A stretch of DNA of 64,000 bases from Membranipora membranacea (taxonomy: Eukaryota; Bryozoa; Gymnolaemata; Cheilostomatida; Membraniporidae). The position numbers and the translations under genes were made by a program. Numbering within the stretch: position 1 is the first letter of the stretch; each line of letters begins with the position of its first letter. The notes below the pieces were generated by a model. It was not told where the DNA came from, did not search any database, and worked only from the letters and a program-made list of their open reading frames with translations. The stretch spans positions 20,076,025 to 20,140,024 of the forward strand of contig OU612070.1 of assembly GCA_914767715.1 (NCBI GenBank), read 5' to 3'. Below are positions 51,701 to 62,345 of the stretch, one piece after another.

Positions 51701-54567
51701 TTTCCGTACTTGAACAATTACCCTAACAATTTAAATTCCCATTCACCATTTATGATCTAGCGTAGAAAGTCCTTGTCTCAACGAGTCCTTCAAATGATTT
51801 TGTTTTATGAAATCACTACTTTCCTGATTGTGTGGAAAGTAATACGTTAGGATGAGTTGTTGTCTTTTAGGGAGGGATATCATGTTGAAATGCTGAATGT
51901 TTTCTTTTCAATGTTTTAAATATTTGTTCAGTCATGTCAGTGTAGATAGATTAGTTTTAATTTCTTCTCATCTCAGATCATCACAATATTTTCTGCATAT
52001 TTGGCTGACGCAGCACAGTATTGCATTTCAGGCCGTAGTTCTAGGGGCGACACGGACGTTTTGTCTCCCCTAAAATGCTGAAAAGAGTGGCGTAAAAATG
52101 CTATAATTGAAATTTCCATGTCAGAATCATCTCATTTGGAACTTCCATTTGTTATAAATATTTCAAAACACATTGGAGGCTGGGCACTGGGGACTCAGGA
52201 GGAGCTTAAAATACCCAACCTGGTGTTTCTTCACACCCTCAAGGAATTGCGCCTCCCCTACAATTTTCCTAAAATACGGCACTGCTGCAGGAATTTTTCC
52301 GTGCCTTGTCATCATTTCTAATGTATTCAAGCCGCTGAGGGTTTGCAAATGAAAATCTCTCACATTTTATTTGACAAAAAATATTAGATATCAATTTAAT
52401 GTTTTGATAATGGACTGATGAAATTGGCCAGATTATGGCACCTAATAATATGAATTTCGTGTCATTTTTTAGTGTATGTATATCAAGTAGGATGGTTCCT
52501 CAAGCCCTTGTGTTTGTTTCCGATACTTGGGACGGGCGGGAGCAGGGTGATATAGTGTAGTGTAGTACTCACAAAGTATATTTAACTAAATCGATCCCAA
52601 TAAAAACAGTGCACTATACCTGTAGATCACCATTGCTATGTTGAGCTTGTCTCCCTAACCATGAAGAAAATACAGCTCTATGTTGATCAGTAAAAAAGGC
52701 AAAGACAGTTATTTTACCTTGTCTTAGCCCGGCCCTAGCTGCGCCGACCAGCGGATTATGAACCGCAGGCTAGCAGAGCGGAATGCACCTGTGTTTACTG
52801 ATGGAATTATACCACTCTTGAACATAGAATTAGTCGCATTTCACCGTGACTAACACACAGATCCCCTCCACAATCCTATCTCGATAATTAGCCGGATTTT
52901 CTATCTCTTCAGCATCATTAAGGCTATCAGTCAGTCACTAACAATAGGTCACCAGCCTTCGCAGCGGTAATAATCCGCCCAATACTCCACCCCTTATTCG
53001 ACTGCTGCACTGAGTTATTATCGGTATAACAAGTTGTCCTACAGCATCTGTATGGCACGGTGGGACAAAGTGTTACACACAGGTCAATAAATGGAAAATT
53101 AACTTCTCCAAACGTAAACTAACTAGCATCTCGAAAGTGAAATCAAATGTAATTCTCCAAATGTTAACTAACACCTTTATCAGATATCTGAAAAGTGAAA
53201 ATCCGAGGTTGAATATTGTGGCGTGCGCTTCAAGTATTACAAGTTGTCCTTCAGCACCCATTTGGAAGGGTGGGACAAAGTGTTACACATGGCCATTTAC
53301 TTTCACATGTTAACTGCCAGCTATCTGAAAAGTAAAATCCAGTGTTGAATTTTGTGGCGTGCGCTTCTACAATTATCATGTTTAACAGGATGATTACTAG
53401 AGACACAATGTAAAAGCCTAGACAACCCTGAAAATTACATGACCCACGGGTACTTGAACCTGTGGTACAATGTCTAAAAGAAACAACGATATTTAAATCC
53501 GTGTCTACGTCTTCGTAGTAGGAAAATATGAATTTGAGCTTTAACGGCCCACAACAATAGATAGCTCGATAATGTCTAAGGTGTATTAGTCATCGGTGGA
53601 CAATCTTCTCAAATTCCTTCAGACATTACAGTTTCCGTAACAACATTCTCAGCCCTGACTGAGAAATATTAATTTAACGCCTCATTAGTAAATTTACAAT
53701 GATAAGATCTGTTATGAGATATTTCAGCGATTAAGTGCTTAGTTCAGCTCTCAACATGGAGAGTCCCACTCTTTGTCAACTTATCTCATCTCTATTCTCA
53801 GTGTTATTTACAAGTGCTAACCATACTGATCTGAGCAAACGTGAAGTTGATGAATCTGCTCACCATCCAAACATATTCCAGGGTTACATTAAAACAACTT
53901 TTTGATGCGTTTTTATCCACAAAACGTTAACGTTAATAACTTTTTCTACAACGACCCACCCTACATCTTATCTTCTCTTCCATGTCAGGTCCCACAATAG
54001 CCAGATACGCAATATGTATATGTGTCAATAAAAAAAGGGCCTACGGGAGTTATCCTCTGTAATGTCTATTTTAGCTGTTGTATTTGTCTTGGGAACAAAC
54101 CATTTTGTGTGGAAGGTGTCTAAAATAGCTAGAATGACTTGCTTACCGTTGTATAAAAACCTTGAGCAATAAAATCTAAATTTTCCATTTAAAAAATTTC
54201 ACAAAAAATGATGAAAAATAATTTTTTTTATTTACTTTGAACTCACTATTTTTGAGTATTTAGGTTATAATATAATATAAAGATTTATAAATTTATCTTG
54301 CTGTATGTTTGACTCTTTCTGACTGTAGATATGAAGTGATGCTACACTGCTGGAAGAGTAAACCATTAGATAGACCTACATTTACAGATCTGAAGCAGAC
54401 ACTCACAGATATGTGGTCTCAGCACACTCAATACGATAAAGACTCACGCTCTAGTGAAGGTACACATATATACATCTCACGCATAATATACAAACGCATA
54501 TAACACACATATATACATCTCAAGCTCAAACTGTGCTGGGGATAGCTGGTAGAATCATTCCATCATC

Positions 54568-54606
<39 letters not shown>

Positions 54607-55157
54607 TAATGATACTACCAGCTGTACTGGCACAGTTGGTAGGCTTAATCAGATATTCATCCAGTCACTTTGTTGTCAATAAACAGTTTTATCTAATTTT
54701 TGATCTAATTTTATCAAGTATTTGATTCATTCTTTTGCAATTAATTTCTTCTCCTCTTAAACCTGACTGAAGATCAACCCTAACTGGTAACTATCATTTT
54801 GATGGGCTGCTTTTTATTTGGTGATCGGTGTGTTTTATAGCGACTGATGAGGGATTTGTCCGTAGCAGTCCTCCCGCTAGGAGAGAGCCTCTTATCTCAG
54901 TATCCAGTGACTTCAGTGATGTCAGTATGATTATCGACTCGCCTTCTAGAGAGCAGAAGTTTGAGCTGCCGATGACAGCACCATTCTATCAGCCTGAAGG
55001 ATCTATGACCAGATCACATACATCAAACCAACTGCTGCCTGTACAGAATACAGTAACAGATAACAGTGGAAGTATATTCAGTATTTCTGATGGGCAATCA
55101 CTTGAACACTTGCATGACCCTCTACCGAAGCCTAGTGCTCCTCCACCTGAAAGTTGA
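33779..55157 (+). CDS. Receptor tyrosine kinase with unrecognised ectodomain and one FN3-like domain
   Basis: Eighteen exons: 33779-33916, 34990-35130, 35451-35556, 35971-36081, 36744-36880, 37262-37364, 37949-38101, 38490-38626, 38970-39120, 39503-39583, 39977-40160, 40977-41122, 43426-43619, 46609-46722, 48030-48244, 48587-48724, 54329-54459, 54841-55157. They join in phase to 898 residues. Seen: signal peptide (MVWVFTTLQLFLFISV); a glycosylation-rich, Cys-poor region to about residue 245 that I do not recognise; a divergent fibronectin III domain at about 246-350 (NVTVNWSSPIP, YIIRWGF); transmembrane segment about 424-447; juxtamembrane NPLY (471-474) and YMNT (478-481). The kinase is complete: GTGAFG (501-506), Lys526, Glu543, HRDLASRN (642-649), DFG (662-664), activation-loop Tyr668 and Tyr675, then VKWMSMEAL. 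A Ser/Pro-rich tail ends in APPPES. Family knowledge: such receptors dimerise on ligand binding and phosphorylate tyrosines. HRDLASRN replaces the usual HRDLAARN. I cannot name an orthologue; ligand unknown. Confidence 0.92.
36574..36712. mobile_element. Foldback element with perfect 39-bp inverted repeats and G-rich spacer
   Basis: Left arm 36574-36612 (begins TTACACTTTGTTACAACC) and right arm 36674-36712 are exact reverse complements over 39 bases. The 61-base spacer has four runs of four or more G. The element ends 31 bases before receptor kinase exon 5. Confidence 0.85.
37461..37585. mobile_element. MITE copy 3, TATCTCTGATCG terminal inverted repeats (inverted)
   Basis: 125 bp, opposite orientation to copies 1 and 2. 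The reverse complement contains GAGTACCATCACAAGGAATT and GGTGTGACGATCAGAGGG. Ends are TATCTCTGTTCGTTAGAGT and ATCAGAGATA. Lies in a receptor kinase intron. Confidence 0.72.
40210..40480 (-). mobile_element. tRNA-derived SINE, longest copy
   Basis: On the minus strand it starts with GCTGTGAAATAGCGTAATGG (A-box-like), then a degraded B box, GGAGGTGAGCTCTTC, CTCCTACCTTGAACAGGG and a 3' part shared with 25943-26055. Lies between receptor kinase exons 11 and 12. Confidence 0.6.
41123..43425. other. 2.3-kb receptor kinase intron inside the N-lobe
   Basis: No further exon is needed: phase joins directly from VATKTVT to the next exon. Two weak open frames at 41639-41963 lie on opposite strands over the same bases and have no recognisable feature. 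Confidence 0.5.
43620..46608. other. 3-kb receptor kinase intron with homopolymer and tandem repeats
   Basis: Contains a run of 15 G at 43671-43685, a (TA)n tract at about 43751-43770, and a tandem repeat at 44745-45050. Nothing else recognisable. Confidence 0.55.
44745..45050. repeat. Imperfect tandem repeat of about 140 bp
   Basis: ACTCGGTCAACCTACAGCTG occurs at about 44849 and 45000; TTTCTACTGTAGTAAAATGCC (44752) is echoed by TTTCTGCTATGGTAAAATTCC (44887), and AAATTTCAAAGGAGCCA by a similar stretch near 44933. The array has about 2.3 units. Confidence 0.65.
47489..47775. repeat. Direct repeat pair of about 85 bp
   Basis: CCCTTAATTGGAAAATCCA ... GTGCGTGCGTCAAAG ... CAATACCACAGAGCA (47489-47573) recurs at 47691-47775 with scattered changes. 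A linked phrase, AACATTAAGTCAC or TTAAGTCACCCCAAAACTAGC, also appears at about 35360 and 47830. Confidence 0.65.
48725..49052. repeat. Donor-derived minisatellite at the start of the large receptor kinase intron
   Basis: Four units of 73-88 bp beginning at about 48725, 48809, 48881 and 48965. Each opens with a TAAGTCTA-like sequence copied from the splice donor GTAAGTCTAAG, then a GCTGACGTATT phrase and a CACCCCTCCCTCTCCCTCCC pyrimidine block. Confidence 0.75.
49053..54328. other. Rest of the 5.6-kb receptor kinase intron
   Basis: The phase joins from DDAL directly to YEVMLHCW, so no kinase exon is missing. It contains a (TA)n tract near 50829-50848, a GATA microsatellite at 51170-51190 and the tandem repeat at 53027-53375. 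No other gene is supportable. Confidence 0.5.
53027..53375. repeat. Tandem duplication of about 210 bp (1.6 units)
   Basis: ACAAGTTGTCCTACAGCA ... GGTGGGACAAAGTGTTACACA at about 53030 recurs from about 53239; TATCTGAAAAGTGAAAATCC and TTGTGGCGTGCGCTTC are also repeated. Confidence 0.75.
54531..54635. mobile_element. Foldback element with a 30-base poly(C) centre
   Basis: Arms 54531-54559 (starts CTGTGCTGGGGATAGCTGG) and 54607-54635 are near-perfect inverted repeats. After the left arm come ATCATCAACCACTG and 30 consecutive C (54576-54605). Same family as 10570-10770 and 19351-19770. Lies in the last receptor kinase intron. Confidence 0.75.
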
Positions 55158-55764
55158 AAAATATGAAACAAAAAATATTTAAAATGCCCTTTTATTTAAA
55201 TTTGCTTAATTCATCATGATATGGCTTTTTGTATCACTTTATCACTCAAAAGTATGAAACAGGAAAATATAAAAACATAAAATATTTCCTAGTGATTTTA
55301 TATTATAATAATACATTATGATATTGTCTTCCATCTCAGTTTAAGAGGATGAAAATCACACAGCTGCTGTGAACTATGCATAAATCAAAGCCGAGATGAT
55401 TATACATAACAGTATCTTCTGTATATTCGTTTATTATTTTGATATCAGTTTTGGGTGCACTGCACACCTGCAATCCTTTCACGAAATTTTATCTACACCT
55501 TCTCATATTGTCCTGGTGTTTCCCTACTAATTTTCAAAAATATATTGTCACCGTTATCTTGAATTTCTCAAAGTAGTTAGCATTATTATATCTGCTATGA
55601 GAGCGTGCAGGTAGATATTTTCATCATACGGAACTGTTAGAAATTTAAGACAATTTTGGTACACCTATATCATATTATAGGGCTGATAAGTGCAGGCAGG
55701 TGTTTTATCTGCTGAGTGTCATACATACACACATAGACATAGATATATACACCATATATATACT

Positions 55765-55890
55765 ACTTTCCTGTTTGTCATATTTGAGACCTGGCAATGT
55801 CAAACCTTTGATGTACTGCCGGTACCAGTTGGTGACTGGGTTATCATAGGCTTGACATTGCCAGGTCTCAAATATGACAAACAGGAAAGT
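55765..55890. mobile_element. MITE-like element with perfect 39-bp inverted repeats
   Basis: Left arm 55765-55803 (begins ACTTTCCTGTTTGTCATA) and right arm 55852-55890 are exact reverse complements over 39 bases. Both sides are TA-rich. Interior 48 bases include GCCGGTACCAGT. Confidence 0.85.
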
Positions 55891-55928
55891 ATTATATATA
55901 TATATATGTATACGATGTAATATATAAT

Positions 55929-56010
55929 AATTTCCTGTTTGTCGTATTTGAGACCTGACAACGTCACTCCTATGATATACCGGTACCAGTCGGTGACAGG
56001 GTTTTTTGTT
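55929..56010. mobile_element. Truncated, diverged second copy of the 55765 element
   Basis: TTTCCTGTTTGTCGTATTTG, then GAGACCTGACAACGTCA, CCTATGATA and CGGTACCAGTCGGTGACAGG follow the first element in altered order; the far inverted repeat is missing. Confidence 0.7.
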
Positions 56011-59000
56011 GTTGCGCTCTGCGTTACCCGCTTATCTAGCCAGCAGGGTGTAACAAAACAAACCAACTAATATTTTTGGGTAGAACCAGTCGAAAATTAA
56101 CTGTCAGTGTCATCCTGGGATTTGTGAGATAAACATCACGGTTTACGTCAGTCTTATAACTAAGGAGAGTAAATAACGAGCTTCCTCCGAGGGTATAAAA
56201 TATTTATGGCCTCTTTCTTGGGCTGTCAATTCTAGTTAGCTATGACAAGTCTGAGGTATAAAACATGGTGTTGTTGTGCCCGAAAATCAACAGGAAAAAT
56301 TAACGCTAATTGGTTAATTGTTTTCTCTTGTTAATCATAGCATGTTTTTCGGCTGATAGCTGATCGCTGTTATAATTAGTCAGCTGCTGGTTTTTTAACA
56401 GCTCTATTCATATATGAAACATGGTGTGTGGTTCGGCAGCCTGTGTAGTGATAAGAATCTCTTTGCGCCTGTAGCTATATAAAAAATTTTTAGGATGAAT
56501 TGTAGGTATGAGTATGTCCCTGTCAGTTTTCCGATCGCATTACTCATCAAACAGAGTACACAGTAACACCACCCACCTCAATCTAACCTTGGAAATCCCT
56601 CTTGACCTGATTGCATTTTCTTTTATGGTGTAAGATTAGCAATTTTCACAATAAGCGAAAGCTAAAAAATTGGAGGAAGAGCCCATTCATTGTTCCTTGA
56701 ATTATTGCTCTGAGCCTGAAAGGATATTTCCTGATTTAAATTGTGTGTGATTTCGCTTTCTCATCGATAAGTTAATTTTATTAGATCTTGAAGTGTTTAC
56801 ACCTGGCCACTAATCAGTTTATGTACTTTGCCGCCTCAAATTATTGCGATTATTTGTGAATCGCCCGACACATGATTATTTAGATTTTGAATGTTGTTAA
56901 TAATTGTTGCTGGTCCAACCCATGGTGTCATTATATCACTGAGAACTGATTCTTGGTTGGTTGGGCTAGGCATAGACACAGACTTGGATGTGCTGGTGGT
57001 ATCGATTGTTGCTAGTTTTACTCTTTCTTTTCTACATTCATGTGTGTAGCTCAAAGGCTGCCAAGTGCCAGTTAATCATCTACACTGTACCAAGGATCTT
57101 GCTTGGTAGGATAAATTAAACCTCTGCTAAACCCAAACAAAGAACGAACATTATGAAGCCTTGGAGTTTCATGTTCTCGCGGATAGAGGCTCCCAGCCTT
57201 CTCAATGGCCTGAATCTGTTGGACCGCGGGAGAATTTTCTCATAGTGGCTATCAAGCGGATTCTGATATTTTGCAATATTTCAATATAGGGTAGGAGCCC
57301 ATTCAGTAGATTGTGTTTGTTTTAGATCGATGTGATTGTGATGCTGCCGGGTGTGATAGTGATGCTGCCGCAGTGACTAAGTGTGATGAACTGATAGTTG
57401 TCTGTATCCAGACTATTTATAGCGCCGTTAGTCACGTTTGTAGACACCTCGGCCAAGACACGGCACTTATCTACACAAATATCCTGCCCATTCACACACA
57501 AATATTTCAACTTCTTCTGATGTTAGGAGCCTGTAGACAGTGCTGCCTCTCAGCTAGAACGATAAAATACCTCTAGTTCACACACCACATCCTGGCAAGC
57601 ACCTTACGTGTTTTTATGGCTGTCAGCTGATGTCTAATTTACCGGTGTTAGAAACTGTGGAAAAAGTGGGCTTTCCGTAATAGGAAACATGTAAGGAGTT
57701 GTCTACTTGTTGCCCAGCATCCCTTCAGACTGTCGTACACAAGAAATATATGGGATATTGTAGGTGTAGTGAAGTTGGTCTGGCAAGTGCTCCCAGTTGC
57801 TGTACAGTACAGGTTCCCTATAACAATGGTCAGGACAACAACGGATGAAGAGCACTCAAGATGATTCAAAGATCAGCTGGATACGCTTTTGTAGCGTAGA
57901 GTTGTCCCCCTCCCACCCTCTGACTTTTCTGGCTCTGGTGAGATTTTCCCAGATGGATATGAAGACGCGCTCTTCAGAAAGTGAAGTATAGACATGTTTT
58001 TCATGTGTAGTGCTTGTTGTTTAAGTTATCAGAGCAGGATAGTGTGGTGTGGGGTGGTGTGACAAGGCTTGACAATGCTATCATTGACATATTGGTGATT
58101 CCGTGATAAGTTCTGATTATAGTCAGGGTGCATTATGCAATAAAACCTCTCCAAATACCCACAAAGCATAGAAATTACAGCTGGCTGAATACATTTTGAT
58201 TTTCTGATCTTTCAACAAGATAACCAGTGCTCAATTATAACTCATTTTGAAGGTTTACAACGAGTTTAGAGTGTTTGGGATTTTAAGTGTTCACCGTGTG
58301 AGTTTTAGTCTGTAATTTAGCGCTTTACCATGTTATAATTCCATACTACTGTTCTGTCAATCATAGGGGGTTTGACAATGACTAAACCTTCAACACCTGA
58401 CCTTCCTCAAGTCCCTCTCCCGTAACTTAAAGTAAACACACTCATTGAAATTTCTAGTTTTTGAAGTTTTATTTTTTACAGATCAAACTTCATTTAAATG
58501 CATCTCCGTTGCGAATGTAATAAATAGATAGGCCTAGTAGACTGTTGAGACAAAATAGATCAACATTATTATCAAGCCTTAATAAGTTATGAGCAGTTTG
58601 AAAATGTGCAAATAGTGGAAAAATATATCAACTCTGTATATAGTGGCTGTAAAGTGACAACAGGGAGGGGGTATATCCCACCCTCCCTGGTGACAACAAC
58701 TCGAGAAATGTGTAAGCGGACCTGTGTGTATGCAACTGCTTTCGTCAAAAAATATATACAGCTATTTATATAGGTGTGTGGTAAGTCATGATTGTATCGT
58801 TCGCAAGCGGCTGATTCTACAGAAAAAAGAGTGAGAGTGGACTCGCTACTAGAGCGGCGACACTCGCTCACCAGAGATGCAATCAATACCACCATCATCA
58901 GCAGTAACAACAAAAAGATTTGTAGCAATCGGTTCAGTACAATAAAATATTATCAACAATAAGTAGTAAAAAAAAAGTTGGCAATTGGTAATGTATTGTC

Positions 59001-59090
59001 TATAAAGCTAAACCATGATTCCATAGGATACAGTGCTCAAAAATGATGGTTGGCAGTACAGACATGTGTGAATGAAGATGGAGGGGGGTA

Positions 59091-62000
59091 TCACCTACAC
59101 CCGCACGCCTCTACCACCATATCAGGGTAGGTTTTCAGTATGACCCTATCATCTCCACTGAGATATAACATAGATATAGGACTCAGTTCTGTAGGTATAC
59201 AACACGCCTGAGGTACGTTGCCAGGGTCCATCTCGTTTACAAGAGTTTGTATAATGGCGTGATTTGTCGCGTTTAGATGATCGGATAGAGGGAACGCACA
59301 TGCCCCGTGACAGTAGTAAGCGTCGTAGAATCGAGGTGCCAGGATCCAATCATCCCAGCCGACCTCGCTAAAGTTCACCGGCATCTCTCTGCGCTGACAA
59401 TCTGATTTCACTTTTTTCGCTCCTCGATTTTTCTTTCTCCCCGAGCCTCGTTTAGACCGTGAGAGGGTTTTGTCATTTGTGAATAAAACTACCTCTGGCT
59501 TTGAGTTCAGCCAGACATCAGAGTCTTGTTGCTCAGTTACATCACGGCGTAACCTCAGATGATTAGTGTTTGTGTGTTGACCATCATGGCTTTTAATATG
59601 CACTTGTATAGCTGAGATTTTTTTGTTTTTATTGCTGCTTGATGCCATGCTAGTAAGCCAGCGTTGAGCTGCCGGCGTTATGTCAAATGAATAGTAAGGA
59701 GTTGTCTTACTAGGTCGTACTATTTGTGTATCAATGAGTCTGGTGATTGACTTTTCTACTGAATGAGGCGAGGATATCAGCTGGTAGATGTCAACTTTAT
59801 ATTTTTGTGTCGAGTTGCTGTTGTGTGGAAATAGATGTAGTTTAGCTGATAACAAGTCTTCTGCTGATTCTATATCTGTGACGTTAAAGTAGAGATTTAC
59901 TATATTCTTATTCTGTGAGTGGCTTTTTGTACCTGCAAAAAGAAAAGAACAAACAGGTTAAAGATGTATTAAATGTATTAAATCTTTGAAATCTTTTCTC
60001 ACTTGGTGTCTGGAGTACCAAATTCTGCGCCTGTCAACATAATTAACTCAGACATGACCAGTCTTTTAACAAAGTTTAATAGCCGATACTTGAAAACGAC
60101 ATAACAGAAAACTATTCTATACTGTGATATATTTATCAGGGTATATCAATCTCTGAAAATTTGGTAATCATGCTTGTAGGTAAAAGTTTTATTGCAATGA
60201 ACTCAGACATACTAATTGAATGTTATCGTAATTCCACAAACTAACTGAAACTTCACAACTGTCGAGCAAAATCAAACAGGGCACCTAAGATGAAAGCTTA
60301 AATCTATGTGTATTCGTTCATCAGTTGAATTTATGACAACAAAGCTCCAAATTAATATAAAAGATGTATCGAGACTGAGAGACATGTCAATGAAAAGCTG
60401 GGATAGATAGAGACTGAGAGTGAAGTTATGGTGTTATTCTGCTCTTCATGACTGCTTGATCTAGTAGATCTAGTAGTTTGGGAATGGAAGAGATGTATGT
60501 AAGTGGATATGAGGCTAATTGTAGTGTTTACATTTCATGTCTGGAGTTACAAGCTGATGCTTACTCAGCCAGCTTGTCCAATCCCAAAGGAAATCTTCTA
60601 AATAAATACTGCTAACTTCACCCCTAAAAACACCCCATTCTACCGCGGGTGCAAAAACAAGCCCTTATTGGATTTGAGTTGCAATTAATTAAGGTGATTA
60701 CCCAGACAAGCTCAAAGCTACGCTCCATGTGTGGACAACTCTGCTAGCATATTTACTCCTGTGAAGAGTGTTGAATAACAAAAATAAAAACTTTCATGTC
60801 CGTATTATTGATAAAGCAGGTGTTGTGATATGCTTTGAGATTTGCCAGCATTTCAAGTATTCAATTGCAGATATGACAATAAATTAAGAGTGGCACATAT
60901 TTGCAGTGGCCAAGCAAAGTCAAAAGAGTGAATTTGCGCTTGACACCTGTACATGATGGTATTAGTATCGGCATATCAAATGAAAGAATTTAAGAAGTGC
61001 CTTATCTGTTGAATAGTCTATATGGCTTTATATTACAACAAGTAATTTGTGACTCTCCCCTGTTTTCTAAAGTGTAATAACATCTTGATAAAAATTTCCT
61101 GCGTTATTTATTGCTTCATATTCTGTATTTTGAGCTCATAGGGCCACGCACAAGACAAACTATTTATTACACAACGTAAATGACAGAGTAAAACGTCTGC
61201 CACTAAATGTGGATTGTTGTGATTTTCATCAGCATAACCAATAAAGTGGGCTGGTTTTGTTTGGTTTTAGTTTCATATTAGAGACTTCCTGTCTTAATGA
61301 GTCATGGATCAAAGCTCTGATTCACCAAATTTGATGTCTCTTATTAGCTAACCCCCTGATGATGACGGTACACAGACTAATCCCCAAATGCGAGTGGCCA
61401 AGTGACAGCACCCTTTGTTAACCTCGAAATTTGTGAAGTTTTTAGGGCTATACTATCAAGAAGGTGATTTACCTAGTCTGGGAGGAAGAGTGTTGACTAC
61501 AATGCTTTATCATGCTTGTGATGTGATGTGGACAAATGAGATTACTGCTGATATATCAGTATTATAATGTTGATTAGTTTAGGGCTTTAGAATTTGATAT
61601 GGTTAAACCTTACGGCAAATTTATTTACTACATTCTTGCACACCTAAATCAAATCTCATTTAGAGCTTTCGTATGTGTGTCCGAGTAAAGTATACCTGAT
61701 CCAATCAGCAAGATCAATCTCTTCACCCTACCCTATCCTAATTATTTGTGACAGGATTAAATTTGAGCAACTCTAGGTAGCATGCTTTTGGTGTGGGATG
61801 GATTTTCCAAGAAGTTTAACCCAAGAAGTAATGAATAGACCACATGCAGAAGTTGATGTCGTAATAAGTGTAGAAAGGTGAGCCTGGTTGGCTAAGCAGT
61901 AGGTAATGATATTTTAGTTGATTATTATGTGGTGATAATGATAATCTCATATCATTTTATAGCCTCCAGGTGGTTCTCGGCAGAAACTTGCTAGATGGAT

Positions 62001-62336
62001 TTTTTGCTTACCTATATGGGAGAAACTGCGAGCTGTGTTAGCATGATAGGCATCGCCATCGTGAAATGTGTAAGCCATATAATCGGAATCGTCATTCTGT
62101 TTATGATATAAGTCCAGCATGAACGGAGAGACCCGTACATCTCGCTTTGATGGTGTAGGTCTTTTTTTCATTCCTAGGATATTAAGTAGAGATTTCTCGA
62201 GTTTGTTGATAGCCTGACCTCGTTCCGACTCTGGTATATCAGATGAGTAGAGCGGTAGATCGGCCTTTGTCCTGTAGGGCCACACCGACACAGTTAATAT
62301 CGTTAGTAGCGTGTGTGTAAAATCCAGCCACACCAT
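59091..62336 (-). CDS. BMP2/4: BMP2/4 (dpp) type TGF-beta ligand
   Basis: Two coding exons, 62336-62012 and 59932-59091, give 388 residues. Seen: signal peptide ([19 protein letters not shown]); prodomain with [27 protein letters not shown] and ANTARSFSH; a furin site RSKR followed by a basic linker ([14 protein letters not shown]); and a mature domain of about 102 residues with the full seven-cysteine knot, including [46 protein letters not shown] and a MVVEACGCR end. Family knowledge: secreted disulphide-linked dimer that signals through type I/II Ser/Thr kinase receptors and SMAD1/5/8 in axial patterning. [15 protein letters not shown] and the prodomain favour BMP2/4 over BMP5-8. The intron falls after the ARSFSH motif, as in vertebrate BMP2 and BMP4. 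A TCTATTACAG acceptor 9 bases before the ATG implies an upstream non-coding exon. Confidence 0.95.
59933..62011. other. BMP2/4 coding intron
   Basis: A 2.1-kb intron between prodomain exon and main exon. AT-rich, no repeat or open frame that I can support. Possible site of regulatory elements, but nothing specific is visible. Confidence 0.5.
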
Positions 62337-62345
62337 TCTAGAATG

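Larger units (their letters stand above)
55158..59090. other. Spacer between convergent receptor kinase and BMP genes
   Basis: 3.9 kb. Holds two related inverted-repeat elements at 55765-56010 and the 3' UTRs of both genes. An open frame at 57326-57576 preceded by a good splice acceptor is the only possible exon and is treated as a finding. Nothing else recognised. Confidence 0.5.

Noticed and set aside
56836-57054. Minus-strand frame resembling a mobile-element protein fragment
   Set aside because: Polar composition only; no protease, reverse transcriptase or integrase motif and no flanking repeats.
58587-58928. Signal-peptide-like 113-codon frame on the minus strand
   Set aside because: It has no ATG at its start, lies just downstream of the BMP stop in likely 3' UTR, and resembles no known protein.
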